Shown: in pieces, positions 24,748-33,928 of the stretch | Layout of the letters: every line of letters starts with the position of its first letter | Numbering within the stretch: position 1 is the first letter of the stretch | Source: UBA9732 sp963606545 | GTDB lineage: Bacteria; Spirochaetota; Spirochaetia; Sphaerochaetales; Sphaerochaetaceae | Assembly: GCA_963606545.1 (NCBI GenBank) | Contig: CAVCYP010000008.1 | Span: 1-46,299 of the forward strand | DNA length: 46,299 nucleotides | Direction: 5' to 3' | Program-made: the position numbers and the translations under genes | Notes under the pieces: generated by a model | The model's input: the letters and a program-made list of their open reading frames with translations, nothing else | What the model was told of the DNA's origin: nothing | Database searches by the model: none

Positions 24748-25793
24748 TTAGTCACCTCCCCAAAGAGCTTTGGTTTGACAAATCTGTCAATTGTTGGTGT
24801 AACAATGTTCATCATAAGAATTGCAACACTGGTTGCTTCTGGAAGTGAACCAAAAGTTCTAAACAAGAAAGTTAAAGCACCACAACCACAGCCAAAGATA
24901 ACCATACCTTTATGAGTTATTGGAGAAGTTACCATGTCTGTTGCCATGAAGAAGGCTCCAAGAATCAAACCACCTCTAAAGATATTAGCAAAAACCTCAC
25001 CCTGGAAAAGTCCAAGACCAAGTGGAATTCCACCAAAGATAAAAGTCAAAACAGCAAAAGAGCCTATAAAAGCAACCGGAATATGCCAAGTAATTACTTT
25101 TGCAAAAATAAGATACAATCCACCAATTAAAAGCAGAAGTTTTGAAACTTCACCAATACAACCTGGGATATTACCAATAAAGGCATCCACGTTATAAGCG
25201 TTAATTCCAGTTAGAGCCTGAATCTTTTGAGCAAAGGCGGTGGTCTGAACTCCCTGTTGAGCAAGAATTTCCATTGAGGTCAATCCAACAGCTTGACCAC
25301 TTGAAGCAATGGTTTTTACCAGTGAAAGTGGAGAGGCTTGGCTTGTAAGTTCAACCGTTTTAATGGTATTTGGAAGTGTGAAGGTACTCATCTGAGAGGT
25401 AAAGGAGAAGAATACAAAAACTCTTCCAGCCATTGCCGGATTAGCCCAGTTAGCCCCAAGACCACCAAAAGTCCATTTGACTACTGCAATTGAGAAAATA
25501 CTTGCAATTGCAGGAATAAAAAGTGGAATCTGTGGTGGCATGTTCATACCAACTAACAGGCCAGTAACCAAGGCAGAACAATCCCAAAGTGTATTTTCTT
25601 TGCTTACAAGGCCTAAAAGATACTCAGTAAGTAAAGCAAAACCAACCGCTACAAGAAGTACCAACGCAGCTCTGAATCCAAAAGCGTAAACACCCCAAAT
25701 ACAGGAAGGAAGGAGCGCAAAAACTACGCTTAACATTATTTTTTGAGTACTAGCACCACTGTGAAGATGCGGAGAAGTTGTTACGGTTCTCAT
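24744..25793 (-). CDS. rnfD: Rnf complex subunit RnfD
   Basis: 349 aa. Multi-pass membrane subunit with about nine to ten hydrophobic segments. MATDMVTSPITHKG is the conserved segment where a Thr binds FMN covalently. I place the start at ATG 25793 (MRTVTTSPHLHSGAST), which overlaps the rnfC stop by 4 bases; a longer reading would run into rnfC. The SPHLHSG N-terminus is characteristic of the RnfD/NqrB family. Confidence 0.95.
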   Translation of the reverse strand: MRTVTTSPHLHSGASTQKIMLSVVFALLPSCIWGVYAFGFRAALVLLVAVGFALLTEYLLGLVSKENTLWDCSALVTGLLVGMNMPPQIPLFIPAIASIFSIAVVKWTFGGLGANWANPAMAGRVFVFFSFTSQMSTFTLPNTIKTVELTSQASPLSLVKTIASSGQAVGLTSMEILAQQGVQTTAFAQKIQALTGINAYNVDAFIGNIPGCIGEVSKLLLLIGGLYLIFAKVITWHIPVAFIGSFAVLTFIFGGIPLGLGLFQGEVFANIFRGGLILGAFFMATDMVTSPITHKGMVIFGCGCGALTFLFRTFGSLPEATSVAILMMNIVTPTIDRFVKPKLFGEVTK

Positions 25794-27094
25794 TTCTTCC
25801 TCCCCATTTTCTTTCCAAGTTTCATTGCCTGAGTCAAATCCAGATGAGCAGGACAGGAGAAAGAACAACAACCACATTCCTTACAATCCATCAAATGATT
25901 TGCCATAGCCTCATCATAACGTCTATGAATTATTAAGGCATAAAGTCTTGTAGGTTCAAGACCTATTGGACAAGCGGCAACACAACGTCCACAGCTAAGA
26001 CAAGCAGTGCTCTTGTGCTGGACTTCATCTTTAATTGCCAAAATTCCACTTGTGCCTTTAACAACTGGAGTATTCTCATCAAAGAAGGCAAAACCCATCA
26101 TTGGTCCGCCGTTAATTAGTTTATCCGGCTCAGAAGAAAAACCTCCGGCATAAGCAATCAAGTCTTTAATTGGAGTTCCAACTGGAACAATCAAATTACA
26201 AGGTCTTTTAATACACTCGCCTGTTACAGAAACAACTCTTTCAATGAGAGGCTTTCCATAGACAATGGCTTCATAGACTGCAAAAGTGGTTCCAACGTTA
26301 ATTACTACCGCACCTACATCCAAAGGAAGTTTTCCAGATGGAATTTCACGGCCTGTAATAGCATTAATAAGCTGTTTTTCGTCGCCTTGAGGATATTTCA
26401 TCTTCAGTAGCTTAACTTCAATTGGTAATTGCCTGAGATTAATCTCATCTTGCAGCTTTTTGGCGGCATCGGCCTTGTTGGCTTCAATGCCAATATAGGT
26501 ATGAGCTGGATTAACGATTTTTCTGCAAATCATTATACCTTCAAGAATTTCTTTAAATCTCTCAAGCATTGCACGGTGGTCAGCAGTTAGGTAGGGCTCA
26601 CATTCTACGCCGTTAATAATCAAAGCCTCTACTTTTTTAGCTGCAGGGATTGCTACCTTGACGTGAAGTGGGAAGGTTGCTCCACCAAGACCAACTAGAC
26701 CTTTATTTTTCAGCTCTTCCACCAGCTGATCAGGCGTAAGAGCCTGGTAGTCAATCTTTTTTGAGAAAAGATTAGGTTGCTCTGAATCTGGGGTAATTAC
26801 GAAGGCATCACAGGTTACGCTGTTTGCAAGCGTGACTTTCTTTATATCTTTAATAGTGCCAGAAACTGGACTATGAACGTTAGCAGAAATAAAGCTGGAT
26901 GCCTGCCCTAGGAGTTCTCCTTTCTCTACATGATCTCCAACACTTTTAACAGCCGATGCTGGTGCACCAAGGTGTTGGGACAATGAGACAGTTAACTCTG
27001 AAGGCATAGGTAAACGCTCGAGGGCTACTTGGTTAGAGTAACCCTTTCTCTCAGGTGGATGGACTCCACCTTTCTTGAAAGTTGTCAAAGACAA
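25790..27094 (-). CDS. rnfC: Rnf complex subunit RnfC
   Basis: 434 aa peripheral NADH-binding subunit. The N-terminal GGVHPPERK is family-typical; a Gly-rich FMN/NADH site (LVGLGGATFPLHVK) and VECEPYLTADHR follow at about 130-180. Two Fe4S4 motifs close the protein: CLSCGRCVAACPIG and CKECGCCSFSCPAH. The start is TTG at 27094, chosen because GGAGGAG lies six bases before it; the ATG overlapping that site is out of frame. It is first in the rnf operon. Confidence 0.95.
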   Translation of the reverse strand: MSLTTFKKGGVHPPERKGYSNQVALERLPMPSELTVSLSQHLGAPASAVKSVGDHVEKGELLGQASSFISANVHSPVSGTIKDIKKVTLANSVTCDAFVITPDSEQPNLFSKKIDYQALTPDQLVEELKNKGLVGLGGATFPLHVKVAIPAAKKVEALIINGVECEPYLTADHRAMLERFKEILEGIMICRKIVNPAHTYIGIEANKADAAKKLQDEINLRQLPIEVKLLKMKYPQGDEKQLINAITGREIPSGKLPLDVGAVVINVGTTFAVYEAIVYGKPLIERVVSVTGECIKRPCNLIVPVGTPIKDLIAYAGGFSSEPDKLINGGPMMGFAFFDENTPVVKGTSGILAIKDEVQHKSTACLSCGRCVAACPIGLEPTRLYALIIHRRYDEAMANHLMDCKECGCCSFSCPAHLDLTQAMKLGKKMGRKK

Positions 27095-27123
27095 TTTGCT
27101 CCTCCATTTTTTTGTTCTATCCT

Positions 27124-27151
27124 TTGCATTTTATAGCACTTTAGCTATAAT
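27124..27151 (+). promoter_or_regulatory. promoter of the P-loop gene (leaderless start)
   Basis: TTGCAT (27124-27129), 16-bp spacer, perfect TATAAT (27146-27151). The next ATG at 27159 is 8 bases past the -10 box, and no ribosome site precedes it. Confidence 0.7.
27130..27135 (-). promoter_or_regulatory. extended -10 box of the rnf operon promoter
   Basis: On the minus strand TGC-TATAAA (hexamer at plus 27130-27135) gives a predicted start near 27123 and a leader of about 28 bases carrying GGAGGAG. No good -35 is seen, which is usual for extended -10 promoters. It lies inside the spacer of the divergent promoter at 27124-27151. Confidence 0.5.
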
Positions 27152-27158
27152 GTTAACT

Positions 27159-28025
27159 ATGAAAGTTGCCTCATTTAGCTCTTTTTTCAAACCTTCTCAA
27201 ATAAAGGTCTACGCATTGGTAGGCAGAAGTGGTACTGGCAAAAGCTTTAGAGCTCAACTGGTGGCGGATAAATATCACATTCCTTTGATAATTGATGATG
27301 GACTTCTTATCAAAAATGATAAAATTATTGCTGGAAAAAGTGCAAAGCAGGAGACCAACTTTCTAACCGCAGTAAAATGCGCACTTTTTCAGGATGAAGA
27401 GCATCTTCAACAGGTACTAAGCGCACTTCAAAATGAGAAGTACAAAAAGATTCTCATCATCGGGACCTCTGATAAAATGGCGCAAAAAATAGCCCATAGG
27501 CTGAACCTTCCAGATCCGTCCGTCCTGGTTCACATTGAAGATGTTGCATCAAAAGAAGAAATAGACACAGCAATGCGTATTAGATACACAGAAGGAAAAC
27601 ATGTTATACCTGTTCCACCTCTTCAGATTACACGTAACTACCCTTCTATTGTCTATGATTCAATTCTAGTTGGTCTAAAAAAGCGTTTTCCATTTCTTCC
27701 CTTTGCAACAAGAACGCAAACGGTAGAAAAAACTCTAGTTTGCCCACAATTTAGCAAGCAGGAAGAAAGCACAATAAGTGAAACCGCTCTAACTCAAATG
27801 GTCAATCATTGTTTGGGCGAATACGGCAATACTCTAAAACTTGAAAAAGTAAGCTTCTCAAAGGGCAACGAGGGCTATGATTTAATCATCACAATTCGCA
27901 CGCCGCAAAAACTATCGGTGCAAACTACCCTTGAACTTGAGGAGTCTATAGCCGATTCCCTTGAGAAATATGGTGGCATTTTGGTACACAAAGCTACTAT
28001 ACAGTCGCAGGCTTGGCAGTCATAG
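27159..28025 (+). CDS. P-loop ATP-binding protein of unknown role
   Basis: 288 aa. A P-loop GRSGTGKS lies at about residues 22-29 after a short N-terminus, and an ILIIGTSDKM segment further on could be part of the ATPase core. The last 75 residues (about 210-285, from ISETALTQMVNHCLGEYG through KYGGILVHKATI) have a pattern like the Asp23/Gls24 domain: a helix, beta strands, and a long helix before the final strand. That second domain is a guess from pattern alone. The start at 27159 coincides with the predicted transcription start. The 3' end overlaps pcnB tail-to-tail by 29 bases. Confidence 0.72.
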   Translation: MKVASFSSFFKPSQIKVYALVGRSGTGKSFRAQLVADKYHIPLIIDDGLLIKNDKIIAGKSAKQETNFLTAVKCALFQDEEHLQQVLSALQNEKYKKILIIGTSDKMAQKIAHRLNLPDPSVLVHIEDVASKEEIDTAMRIRYTEGKHVIPVPPLQITRNYPSIVYDSILVGLKKRFPFLPFATRTQTVEKTLVCPQFSKQEESTISETALTQMVNHCLGEYGNTLKLEKVSFSKGNEGYDLIITIRTPQKLSVQTTLELEESIADSLEKYGGILVHKATIQSQAWQS

Positions 28026-29157
28026 CTTTCTTCTTTTTCTTTTTAGGAATATCGGTTTTCTTTGCGTTAGGTCTGGAGATTTTGGCTTTCTTAGCACTGC
28101 TTAGCGCGCCTTTTGGAACGTAGGTACCGTTCATTCTCATGTGCATAATGCTGGTGGATTCAAGTTCAAAGCGCGGTGGCGTGATTGGACTTACTAGAAC
28201 TTTGACTTGGCGTAAAGTGTCGTAGAAGATGTCTTTAGTTTCTTTAAGCTCTGGGTTATCGGCTATGAAAGGATGAACTAGCGCAAGGTACATGATGGCT
28301 TTTGGGAAAGAAAGACGTTTTGCCTCAGTCATTGGCTCGTTAATTTTTTTATCTAAAGTTTTTAACGACTCATAGAGCTGGGGATACTTTCCATAGACTG
28401 AAAGGCATGGAAGCATATAAGACAATAGCCCAAAATCATATAAAGCTTTAAAAATTTCACTGCTTTTGCCGCTACCGAGGATTTTATTGATTTCTTCTGT
28501 CATTCTAGAACTACTGACATGTTCTAGCTGTGGAGCGTAGTATCTTATTGCTAGCTTAAGTTTAAGTGACATTTTAAAACCAGTTTTCACAGAATACTTA
28601 ACGCCACGAATCATTCTGACCGGATCTTCTAGGAAAGTTTTATTTAAAGGTATAAGAGAAACAATTCGCTTATTCTTAAAATCCTCTAAAGCATTGGTAA
28701 AATCAATCAAAGTTTCGTTAATTGGATCATAGTAGAGGCTGTTTATTGAATAATCTCTGCGTTTACAATCTTCTTCAATTGTACCAAAAGTATTGTCATT
28801 GTTGGCTTCATGTTCTTCTAGACTTCTAAAGGTTGAAACTTCAATAATTTTTTTACCAAAAATAACATGGACAATTTTAAATCTACGACCAACCACCATG
28901 GAATGTGCAAAAATTCTATGCACTGCTCTTGGAGATGCAGCTGTGACTACATCAAAATCCTTTGGTCTTCTTCCTAAAAGGAGATCTCTTACAGCACCCC
29001 CTACTAGGTAGGATTCATACCCTTTTGCAACTAATCTTTCAATAACACTTACGGCATCACCGTCAACCAAATTTGGGTCAATCCCGTGCTCCTGCTGAGA
29101 ATAAACCTTTGCTACAGCTTCTAGTGTGCCGGCTTCCTTCTTATATCTTGTAAACAT
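27997..29157 (-). CDS. pcnB: poly(A) polymerase PcnB-type nucleotidyltransferase
   Basis: 386 aa class II nucleotidyltransferase that probably adds poly(A) tails to RNA for turnover. The catalytic LVGGAVRDLLLG has Gly53 and Gly54, and the metal-binding pair DFD (Asp67, Asp69) follows; RRDYSINSLYYD is the next motif and FLEDPVRMIRGVKYSV is the tRNA/RNA-binding segment typical of PcnB. A Lys/Ala-rich tail ends the protein, as in proteobacterial PcnB. A separate CCA enzyme is encoded at 44071, which supports the poly(A) assignment here. No clear ribosome site is seen before the ATG. Confidence 0.85.
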   Translation of the reverse strand: MFTRYKKEAGTLEAVAKVYSQQEHGIDPNLVDGDAVSVIERLVAKGYESYLVGGAVRDLLLGRRPKDFDVVTAASPRAVHRIFAHSMVVGRRFKIVHVIFGKKIIEVSTFRSLEEHEANNDNTFGTIEEDCKRRDYSINSLYYDPINETLIDFTNALEDFKNKRIVSLIPLNKTFLEDPVRMIRGVKYSVKTGFKMSLKLKLAIRYYAPQLEHVSSSRMTEEINKILGSGKSSEIFKALYDFGLLSYMLPCLSVYGKYPQLYESLKTLDKKINEPMTEAKRLSFPKAIMYLALVHPFIADNPELKETKDIFYDTLRQVKVLVSPITPPRFELESTSIMHMRMNGTYVPKGALSSAKKAKISRPNAKKTDIPKKKKKKAMTAKPATV

Positions 29158-29180
29158 AACTAGTGAACATCTGCCAGCCG

Positions 29181-29209
29181 TTGAATAATCGTTTCTTTAA
29201 CTATACAAT
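29181..29209 (+). promoter_or_regulatory. promoter of hisS
   Basis: TTGAAT (29181-29186), 17-bp spacer, TACAAT (29204-29209). The predicted start near 29216 gives a 46-base leader with a small 7-bp hairpin (CAATATT/AATATTG, 29224-29246) before the ribosome site. Confidence 0.65.
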
Positions 29210-29261
29210 AATTAACAGATTTTCAATATTTACTCAACTAATATTGTGGAGAGATACCGTT

Positions 29262-30560
29262 ATGATAGAACCAAAAGTACTTAAAGGCTTTAGAGACAGC
29301 CTTCCAAGCCAGGAAATGGCTAGACAGAATTTGATTGAAAAGGTTCAGAAAATCTTCAGATCCTTTGGCTTTGTTCCAATTGATACTCCAGCTCTTGAGT
29401 ACACAGAAGTTCTCTTGGGAAAAGGCGGTGGAGAAACAGATAAACAAATGTTCCGTTTCATGGATAATGGAAACAGAGACGTTGCAATGCGTTTTGACCT
29501 TACTGTTCCTCTTGCTCGTTATGTAGCTGCAAATTATAACAGCCTAGCCTTCCCTTTTAAGAGGTACCACATTAGTAAAGTTTGGCGTGGTGAAAAGCCT
29601 CAGAAAGGCAGATATAGAGAATTTATCCAGTGTGATTTTGATATTGTTGGTGCTGATAATGCCCAAAGTGATTTTGAGATTCTTTGTCTAATTCACACCT
29701 GCCTAAAAAAGATGGAAGTTGGTGAATTTAAAGTCAGTGTCTCGCACAGAGGCTTGCTTAACCGCTTCTTGGCTTCAATGGGACTTGAAGACTCAAGTGT
29801 TCAGGTACTTAGAGCTATTGATAAGCTTGGTAAGATTGGAAGAGATGGAGTTTGTGCTTGCCTTAAGGAAGACGGCCTTTCAGAACAGGCCATTGAAAAA
29901 CTCTTGGATTTTATTTCTATAGAAAAAGTTAGCTTTGGTGCTACCCTTGAAATTCTTAAAAATATGTTTGGCGCTTGTCCTGAAATTGAGAGACTTGAAG
30001 AAATTTATTCTTATATGAAAACCTGCGGTATTGAAGAGGATTTTATTCTTGATACTTCAATTACTCGTGGCCTTGATTACTATACCGGCGTTGTATATGA
30101 GACTGTCCTTGTTAATATGCCAAGCATAGGGTCAATTTGTTCCGGTGGCCGTTATAACAATCTTGCAGGGCTTTATACTAAGGAAAAATTACCAGGGGTT
30201 GGTTCCTGTATTGGTATTGATAGACTAATTGCTGCCCTTGAAGAGCTTGGAAGTCCACTGGTGAGAGACTCCGCTTATGCAGATCTTCTTGTTGCCTATG
30301 ATAGCAAAAATCCTGAATGGAGCCAAAAGACAGCAATGCGCTTTAGATCTAAGGGTTTACGAGTAGATTGTTACGTTGGAGATAAGTCTATTGGCCAACA
30401 GTGTGCCTACGCTGAGCATAATGGAATACGAACTGTAGTTCTTTCTGGTGACGGCGAGCCTTACTATACCTTAAAAAATATTGCTACTAGACAGGTATAT
30501 GAAGATCAGTTTGAAGGAATTGTAAAATCTGCCTACTATAGCATGTGTCCAGACGCATAA
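29262..30560 (+). CDS. hisS: histidyl-tRNA synthetase
   Basis: 432 aa class II synthetase that charges tRNA-His. KGFRDSLP is motif 1, KVWRGEKPQKGRYREFIQCD is motif 2, the histidine-binding TRGLDYYTG follows, and GSCIGIDRL is motif 3. The C-terminal anticodon-binding domain covers about 345-432. The ATG at 29262 has GTGGAGAG upstream; a start at 29163 lacks one and would add 33 poor residues. The helicase gene follows within 2 bases. Confidence 0.96.
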   Translation: MIEPKVLKGFRDSLPSQEMARQNLIEKVQKIFRSFGFVPIDTPALEYTEVLLGKGGGETDKQMFRFMDNGNRDVAMRFDLTVPLARYVAANYNSLAFPFKRYHISKVWRGEKPQKGRYREFIQCDFDIVGADNAQSDFEILCLIHTCLKKMEVGEFKVSVSHRGLLNRFLASMGLEDSSVQVLRAIDKLGKIGRDGVCACLKEDGLSEQAIEKLLDFISIEKVSFGATLEILKNMFGACPEIERLEEIYSYMKTCGIEEDFILDTSITRGLDYYTGVVYETVLVNMPSIGSICSGGRYNNLAGLYTKEKLPGVGSCIGIDRLIAALEELGSPLVRDSAYADLLVAYDSKNPEWSQKTAMRFRSKGLRVDCYVGDKSIGQQCAYAEHNGIRTVVLSGDGEPYYTLKNIATRQVYEDQFEGIVKSAYYSMCPDA

Positions 30561-30561
30561 G

Positions 30562-33090
30562 ATGACAGATCCTAAAAATCTTCCGGTTTACCAACATAGA
30601 CAGGATATTTTAGACGCGCTTGAAAAAAATCAAGTAATTGTTGTTGAAAGTCCAACTGGCTCAGGTAAAACCACACAAATTCCACTAATTCTCAATGAAG
30701 CAGGCTATGCAAAGGCAGGTATTATTGGAATCACACAACCTAGGAGAATTGCCACGGTTGGGGTGTGTTCTTACATTCAAAATCAGCTGGCAACTTCTGG
30801 TCTTCCAGAGAGTTATTGTGCTTATAAAATGCGGTTTTATGATACGACAGATTATAATACTCGCATTAAAATCCTCACAGATGGCATGCTACTCCAGGAG
30901 CTCAAGGCTGACCCTTCTCTTCTAAAATATTCCGTTATCATGGTGGATGAAGCGCACGAGAGAAGTCTAAATATTGACCTTATTCTAGGTCTCTTAAAAG
31001 AAATTATTTCCCATAGAAAAGATTTAAAAATAATCATTTCTTCTGCAACAATTAACACAGCTTCTTTTGCTCAGTTTTTTGCTTCTTCTGATGGAACTCC
31101 AGCGCCAATTATTAGTATTAAAGCGCGCATTTTTGATGTTGCGCTAAGATATTATCCTGTTGAGAATTCTGTAAACGTAGATGCCGTTGCTATTGCTGTT
31201 TGTCAAATTGTTAAACAGCTTCTTAAGCGCTTTAAGTCTAGAGGTTATACTGATAATGAAGATACTCTTGTCTTTCTTCCGGGAGAGCTTAGTATAATTA
31301 CGTGTATGAACATGCTTTACAGTGAATGTTCTTCAGCTCATCTTCAAATCTATCCTCTTTATGGACGTCTAAATAAAGAAGAACAAGAGCAGGTTTTTGA
31401 AGAAACTCAGCCGGGCAAAATGAAGGTGGTTTTGGCTACAAATATTGCTGAAACTTCTCTAACCATAGATGGAATTAAAGCCGTAATTGATAGTGGCTAT
31501 GCCAAAATCAACTTCTATAATCAGCGTAACTTCACCTCCGCTTTGGTTCAGCGCCCCATTTCCAAGGCCTCTGCAGAGCAGCGTAAAGGGAGAGCTGGTC
31601 GTACCTCCAACGGCACCTGCTTTCGCCTCTACTCCAAAGCGGATTACTCCAAACGCCCCCGTTATACTCAAGAAGAAATACTCAGAACCGATTTATCTGA
31701 AGTTGTTCTCAGAATGGTAGATCTTGGTATTTATGATTTTGAAAACTTCCCCTTTATCACAAGACCTGACGAAGAGGCCCTTAAGAGCGGTGAAGATACG
31801 TTAAAACTTCTTGGTGCAATTGATAACAACAGGCATCTTACCTCTATTGGGGAGATAATGGTCAAATATCCGTTACTTCCAAGACACTCCCGCTGTGTCT
31901 ATGAAGCCATCAAGAAATATCCGGATATTATCTATCCTGTTTTAATTTGTGTAAGTTTTCTTTCCTGCAAAACTCCGTTTTTACTACCTCCTGGAGAAGA
32001 AGATTTAGCACGTAGTGCGCAGAAATCGTTCTTTGATGAGTATGGGGATTTTATCAGCTATCAAAAGCTGTATAAGCGTTATAACTGTCTTACTACAAAG
32101 AAGTTAAAAGAAGATTTTTGCAAAAATTATTACTTAGATGTTCAGAGCATGGAGGAAATTGTCCACGTTACAGAGCAGCTTGCCCAGATTACAAACGAGC
32201 TTGGAATTCCTGTTGTGGAAGGCGATTCTTCTCTTCCAAGAGAAGAGTTTGTGCATAGACTTCTAGTGTGTCTTGGCTCAGGACTTTTGCAGTACGTTTG
32301 CATTAAAACAAAGCCTAGGTTTATGGAATATAGGACGCTAACGGCAACGTCAATTTATATCCATCCAGGATCGGCTTGGTTTAGAACGGCGCCGCAGTAT
32401 CTGCTAGCTGGGGAAATTGTGCAGACTTCAAGAATGTATGCGCGTACGGTATCGCCGCTAAAGAAAGAGTGGATTCAGGAGATTTCAAAGTCGCTTTCGT
32501 CCCGTTTGGGCGGGCTTAAAGGTGAGGATAAGCCGGCGGTTAAGTCAGATTTAGTTGGCAAAGTTAAAAAGCTCAAGAAGTGTCAAATTTACGATTTTGG
32601 GTTTGACTTGGTGGATTACGGTAAGGATAAGCAATTTGCGGCCATTCCCTACTCTATGTTGCCAAAGCTCTCTTCTGCTTATAAGAAGGCCACAAGGCAT
32701 CCTAAAATAGACGCTGCAATATTGTATAGAAACGCCTATATTGGTGTTGGCTCCAAGCTTCAGGATATTATCAAGCTTAATGGACGTATCAGCTTTGGTG
32801 AAGACGGCATTGTCCTTTCTCCCTGTGGGCTTGTCTTTGATATAAACAATGTGGAGGAACTTGTGCCTTATTTGAATCAGGTTATGAAGTTAGCTCCAAT
32901 GAAAAAGAACGATAGACTTGGCTTTGTTGAGCTTTTGGTCAATAGTGGTAGTGCTTTCTTCCATGTTAATGCAAACTTCAATGAAGCGCTGGGAAATACA
33001 GCTTACTCACTTTTGGTAATTTCTGATGCTAGACCTGAAATTAAAGCCTTCAAGCAGGCTTATAACCGTATTGTACGGCTTCTAGATTAG
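30562..33090 (+). CDS. DEAH-box RNA helicase (HrpA-like)
   Basis: 842 aa. Helicase motifs in order: Walker A SPTGSGKTTQIP, QPRRIATVGV, DEAH in MVDEAHERSLN, SATI, and motif VI QRKGRAGRTSNG. The winged and ratchet regions follow, then a long C-terminal part that is less conserved. It is shorter than E. coli HrpA (1300 aa) and lacks that tail, so the name is by similarity only. It probably remodels RNA or stalled ribosomes. It is co-transcribed with hisS. Confidence 0.88.
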   Translation: MTDPKNLPVYQHRQDILDALEKNQVIVVESPTGSGKTTQIPLILNEAGYAKAGIIGITQPRRIATVGVCSYIQNQLATSGLPESYCAYKMRFYDTTDYNTRIKILTDGMLLQELKADPSLLKYSVIMVDEAHERSLNIDLILGLLKEIISHRKDLKIIISSATINTASFAQFFASSDGTPAPIISIKARIFDVALRYYPVENSVNVDAVAIAVCQIVKQLLKRFKSRGYTDNEDTLVFLPGELSIITCMNMLYSECSSAHLQIYPLYGRLNKEEQEQVFEETQPGKMKVVLATNIAETSLTIDGIKAVIDSGYAKINFYNQRNFTSALVQRPISKASAEQRKGRAGRTSNGTCFRLYSKADYSKRPRYTQEEILRTDLSEVVLRMVDLGIYDFENFPFITRPDEEALKSGEDTLKLLGAIDNNRHLTSIGEIMVKYPLLPRHSRCVYEAIKKYPDIIYPVLICVSFLSCKTPFLLPPGEEDLARSAQKSFFDEYGDFISYQKLYKRYNCLTTKKLKEDFCKNYYLDVQSMEEIVHVTEQLAQITNELGIPVVEGDSSLPREEFVHRLLVCLGSGLLQYVCIKTKPRFMEYRTLTATSIYIHPGSAWFRTAPQYLLAGEIVQTSRMYARTVSPLKKEWIQEISKSLSSRLGGLKGEDKPAVKSDLVGKVKKLKKCQIYDFGFDLVDYGKDKQFAAIPYSMLPKLSSAYKKATRHPKIDAAILYRNAYIGVGSKLQDIIKLNGRISFGEDGIVLSPCGLVFDINNVEELVPYLNQVMKLAPMKKNDRLGFVELLVNSGSAFFHVNANFNEALGNTAYSLLVISDARPEIKAFKQAYNRIVRLLD

Positions 33091-33110
33091 TAGACTATTG
33101 CAAACCAAGA

Positions 33111-33872
33111 TTATTTGTTCTGTTGCTTGCACCAAGTAGCCATTACCCAGCTTTTGGGAAGGAACTTTACAAGTCTAACTTGCATTCTCACCGGAAAACC
33201 TAGTATTGAGGTGGTTTTCTTCTTTTTCAAATCTTTCATTGCTCTAGTAACAACATCTTTACTTTCATAATACCTGTCGTAGTAAACAATTGTGGTATTA
33301 TCTTTGACGGCTCTGTCAAAGAATTCTGTCTTAATCCAGCCAGGGCAAACACATAGGACATGAATTCCCCTCTTCTTAAGTTCAACGCCAAGAGCCAAGG
33401 AAAAGCTTAGAACAAAAGCCTTTGAAGCTGCATAGGTTGCAATGTAAGGCACTGGCTGATGGGAGGAGTTTGAACCAAGGTTAATTATGAAGGAATCTTT
33501 ATCCATGAAAGGAAGAACTGCATGTGTTATAGCAATCAAAGCTCTGTCGTTGAGGTCAACAATTCCTTCCAGCTCTTCACGGTTACTATCTTCAAAGGCT
33601 TTGAACACACCATAGCCGGATGCATTAACAAGGGCTCCAACTCTAACGCCTTTCTCTTTTAGAAGCTTTTCAAGGACCTCTGTTGAATTCTTATCAGATA
33701 AATCCATCGGTAGAGGAATAATCTCAGTCTTGCAAACAGACCTTAGCTGTTCAAGTCTTTCTTTACGTCTTGCAAGGACCCAAATTTGGTCAAACGAATA
33801 ATCCTTATCCAAAGCTAGGACAAAGTCCCTTCCCATTCCAGAGGATGCACCAGTAACAATTGCTATACTCAT
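33111..33872 (-). CDS. short-chain dehydrogenase/reductase
   Basis: 253 aa from ATG 33872. The Rossmann motif TGASSGMG lies at about 7-14, LVNASGYG at about 87, and the catalytic pair Tyr and Lys appears in IATYAASKAF. PGWIKTEFF follows. The substrate is not deducible. A longer start at 33974 is rejected because it runs through the aroB promoter and lacks a Shine-Dalgarno site. The predicted start is two bases before the ATG, so the mRNA would be nearly leaderless. Confidence 0.88.
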   Translation of the reverse strand: MSIAIVTGASSGMGRDFVLALDKDYSFDQIWVLARRKERLEQLRSVCKTEIIPLPMDLSDKNSTEVLEKLLKEKGVRVGALVNASGYGVFKAFEDSNREELEGIVDLNDRALIAITHAVLPFMDKDSFIINLGSNSSHQPVPYIATYAASKAFVLSFSLALGVELKKRGIHVLCVCPGWIKTEFFDRAVKDNTTIVYYDRYYESKDVVTRAMKDLKKKKTTSILGFPVRMQVRLVKFLPKSWVMATWCKQQNK

Positions 33873-33880
33873 AGTAAAAT

Positions 33881-33909
33881 ATATTACACACAATTGATAA
33901 CAGTTGCAA
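33881..33909 (-). promoter_or_regulatory. promoter of the SDR gene
   Basis: On the minus strand TTGCAA (plus 33904-33909), 17-bp spacer, TAATAT (plus 33881-33886), then 8 bases to the ATG. It interleaves with the aroB promoter. Confidence 0.5.
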
Positions 33910-33922
33910 ATCATGGTAAAAC
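33894..33922 (+). promoter_or_regulatory. promoter of aroB (leaderless start)
   Basis: TTGATA (33894-33899), 17-bp spacer, extended -10 TGG-TAAAAC (hexamer 33917-33922). The expected start 7 bases on is 33929, the A of the aroB ATG; no ribosome site is present. Confidence 0.55.
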
Positions 33923-33928
33923 ATAAGC

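Noticed and set aside
29224..29246. Hairpin CAATATT/AATATTG before hisS as a T-box or attenuator
   Set aside because: Only 7 A/T-rich pairs, no T-box motif, and no terminator follows.
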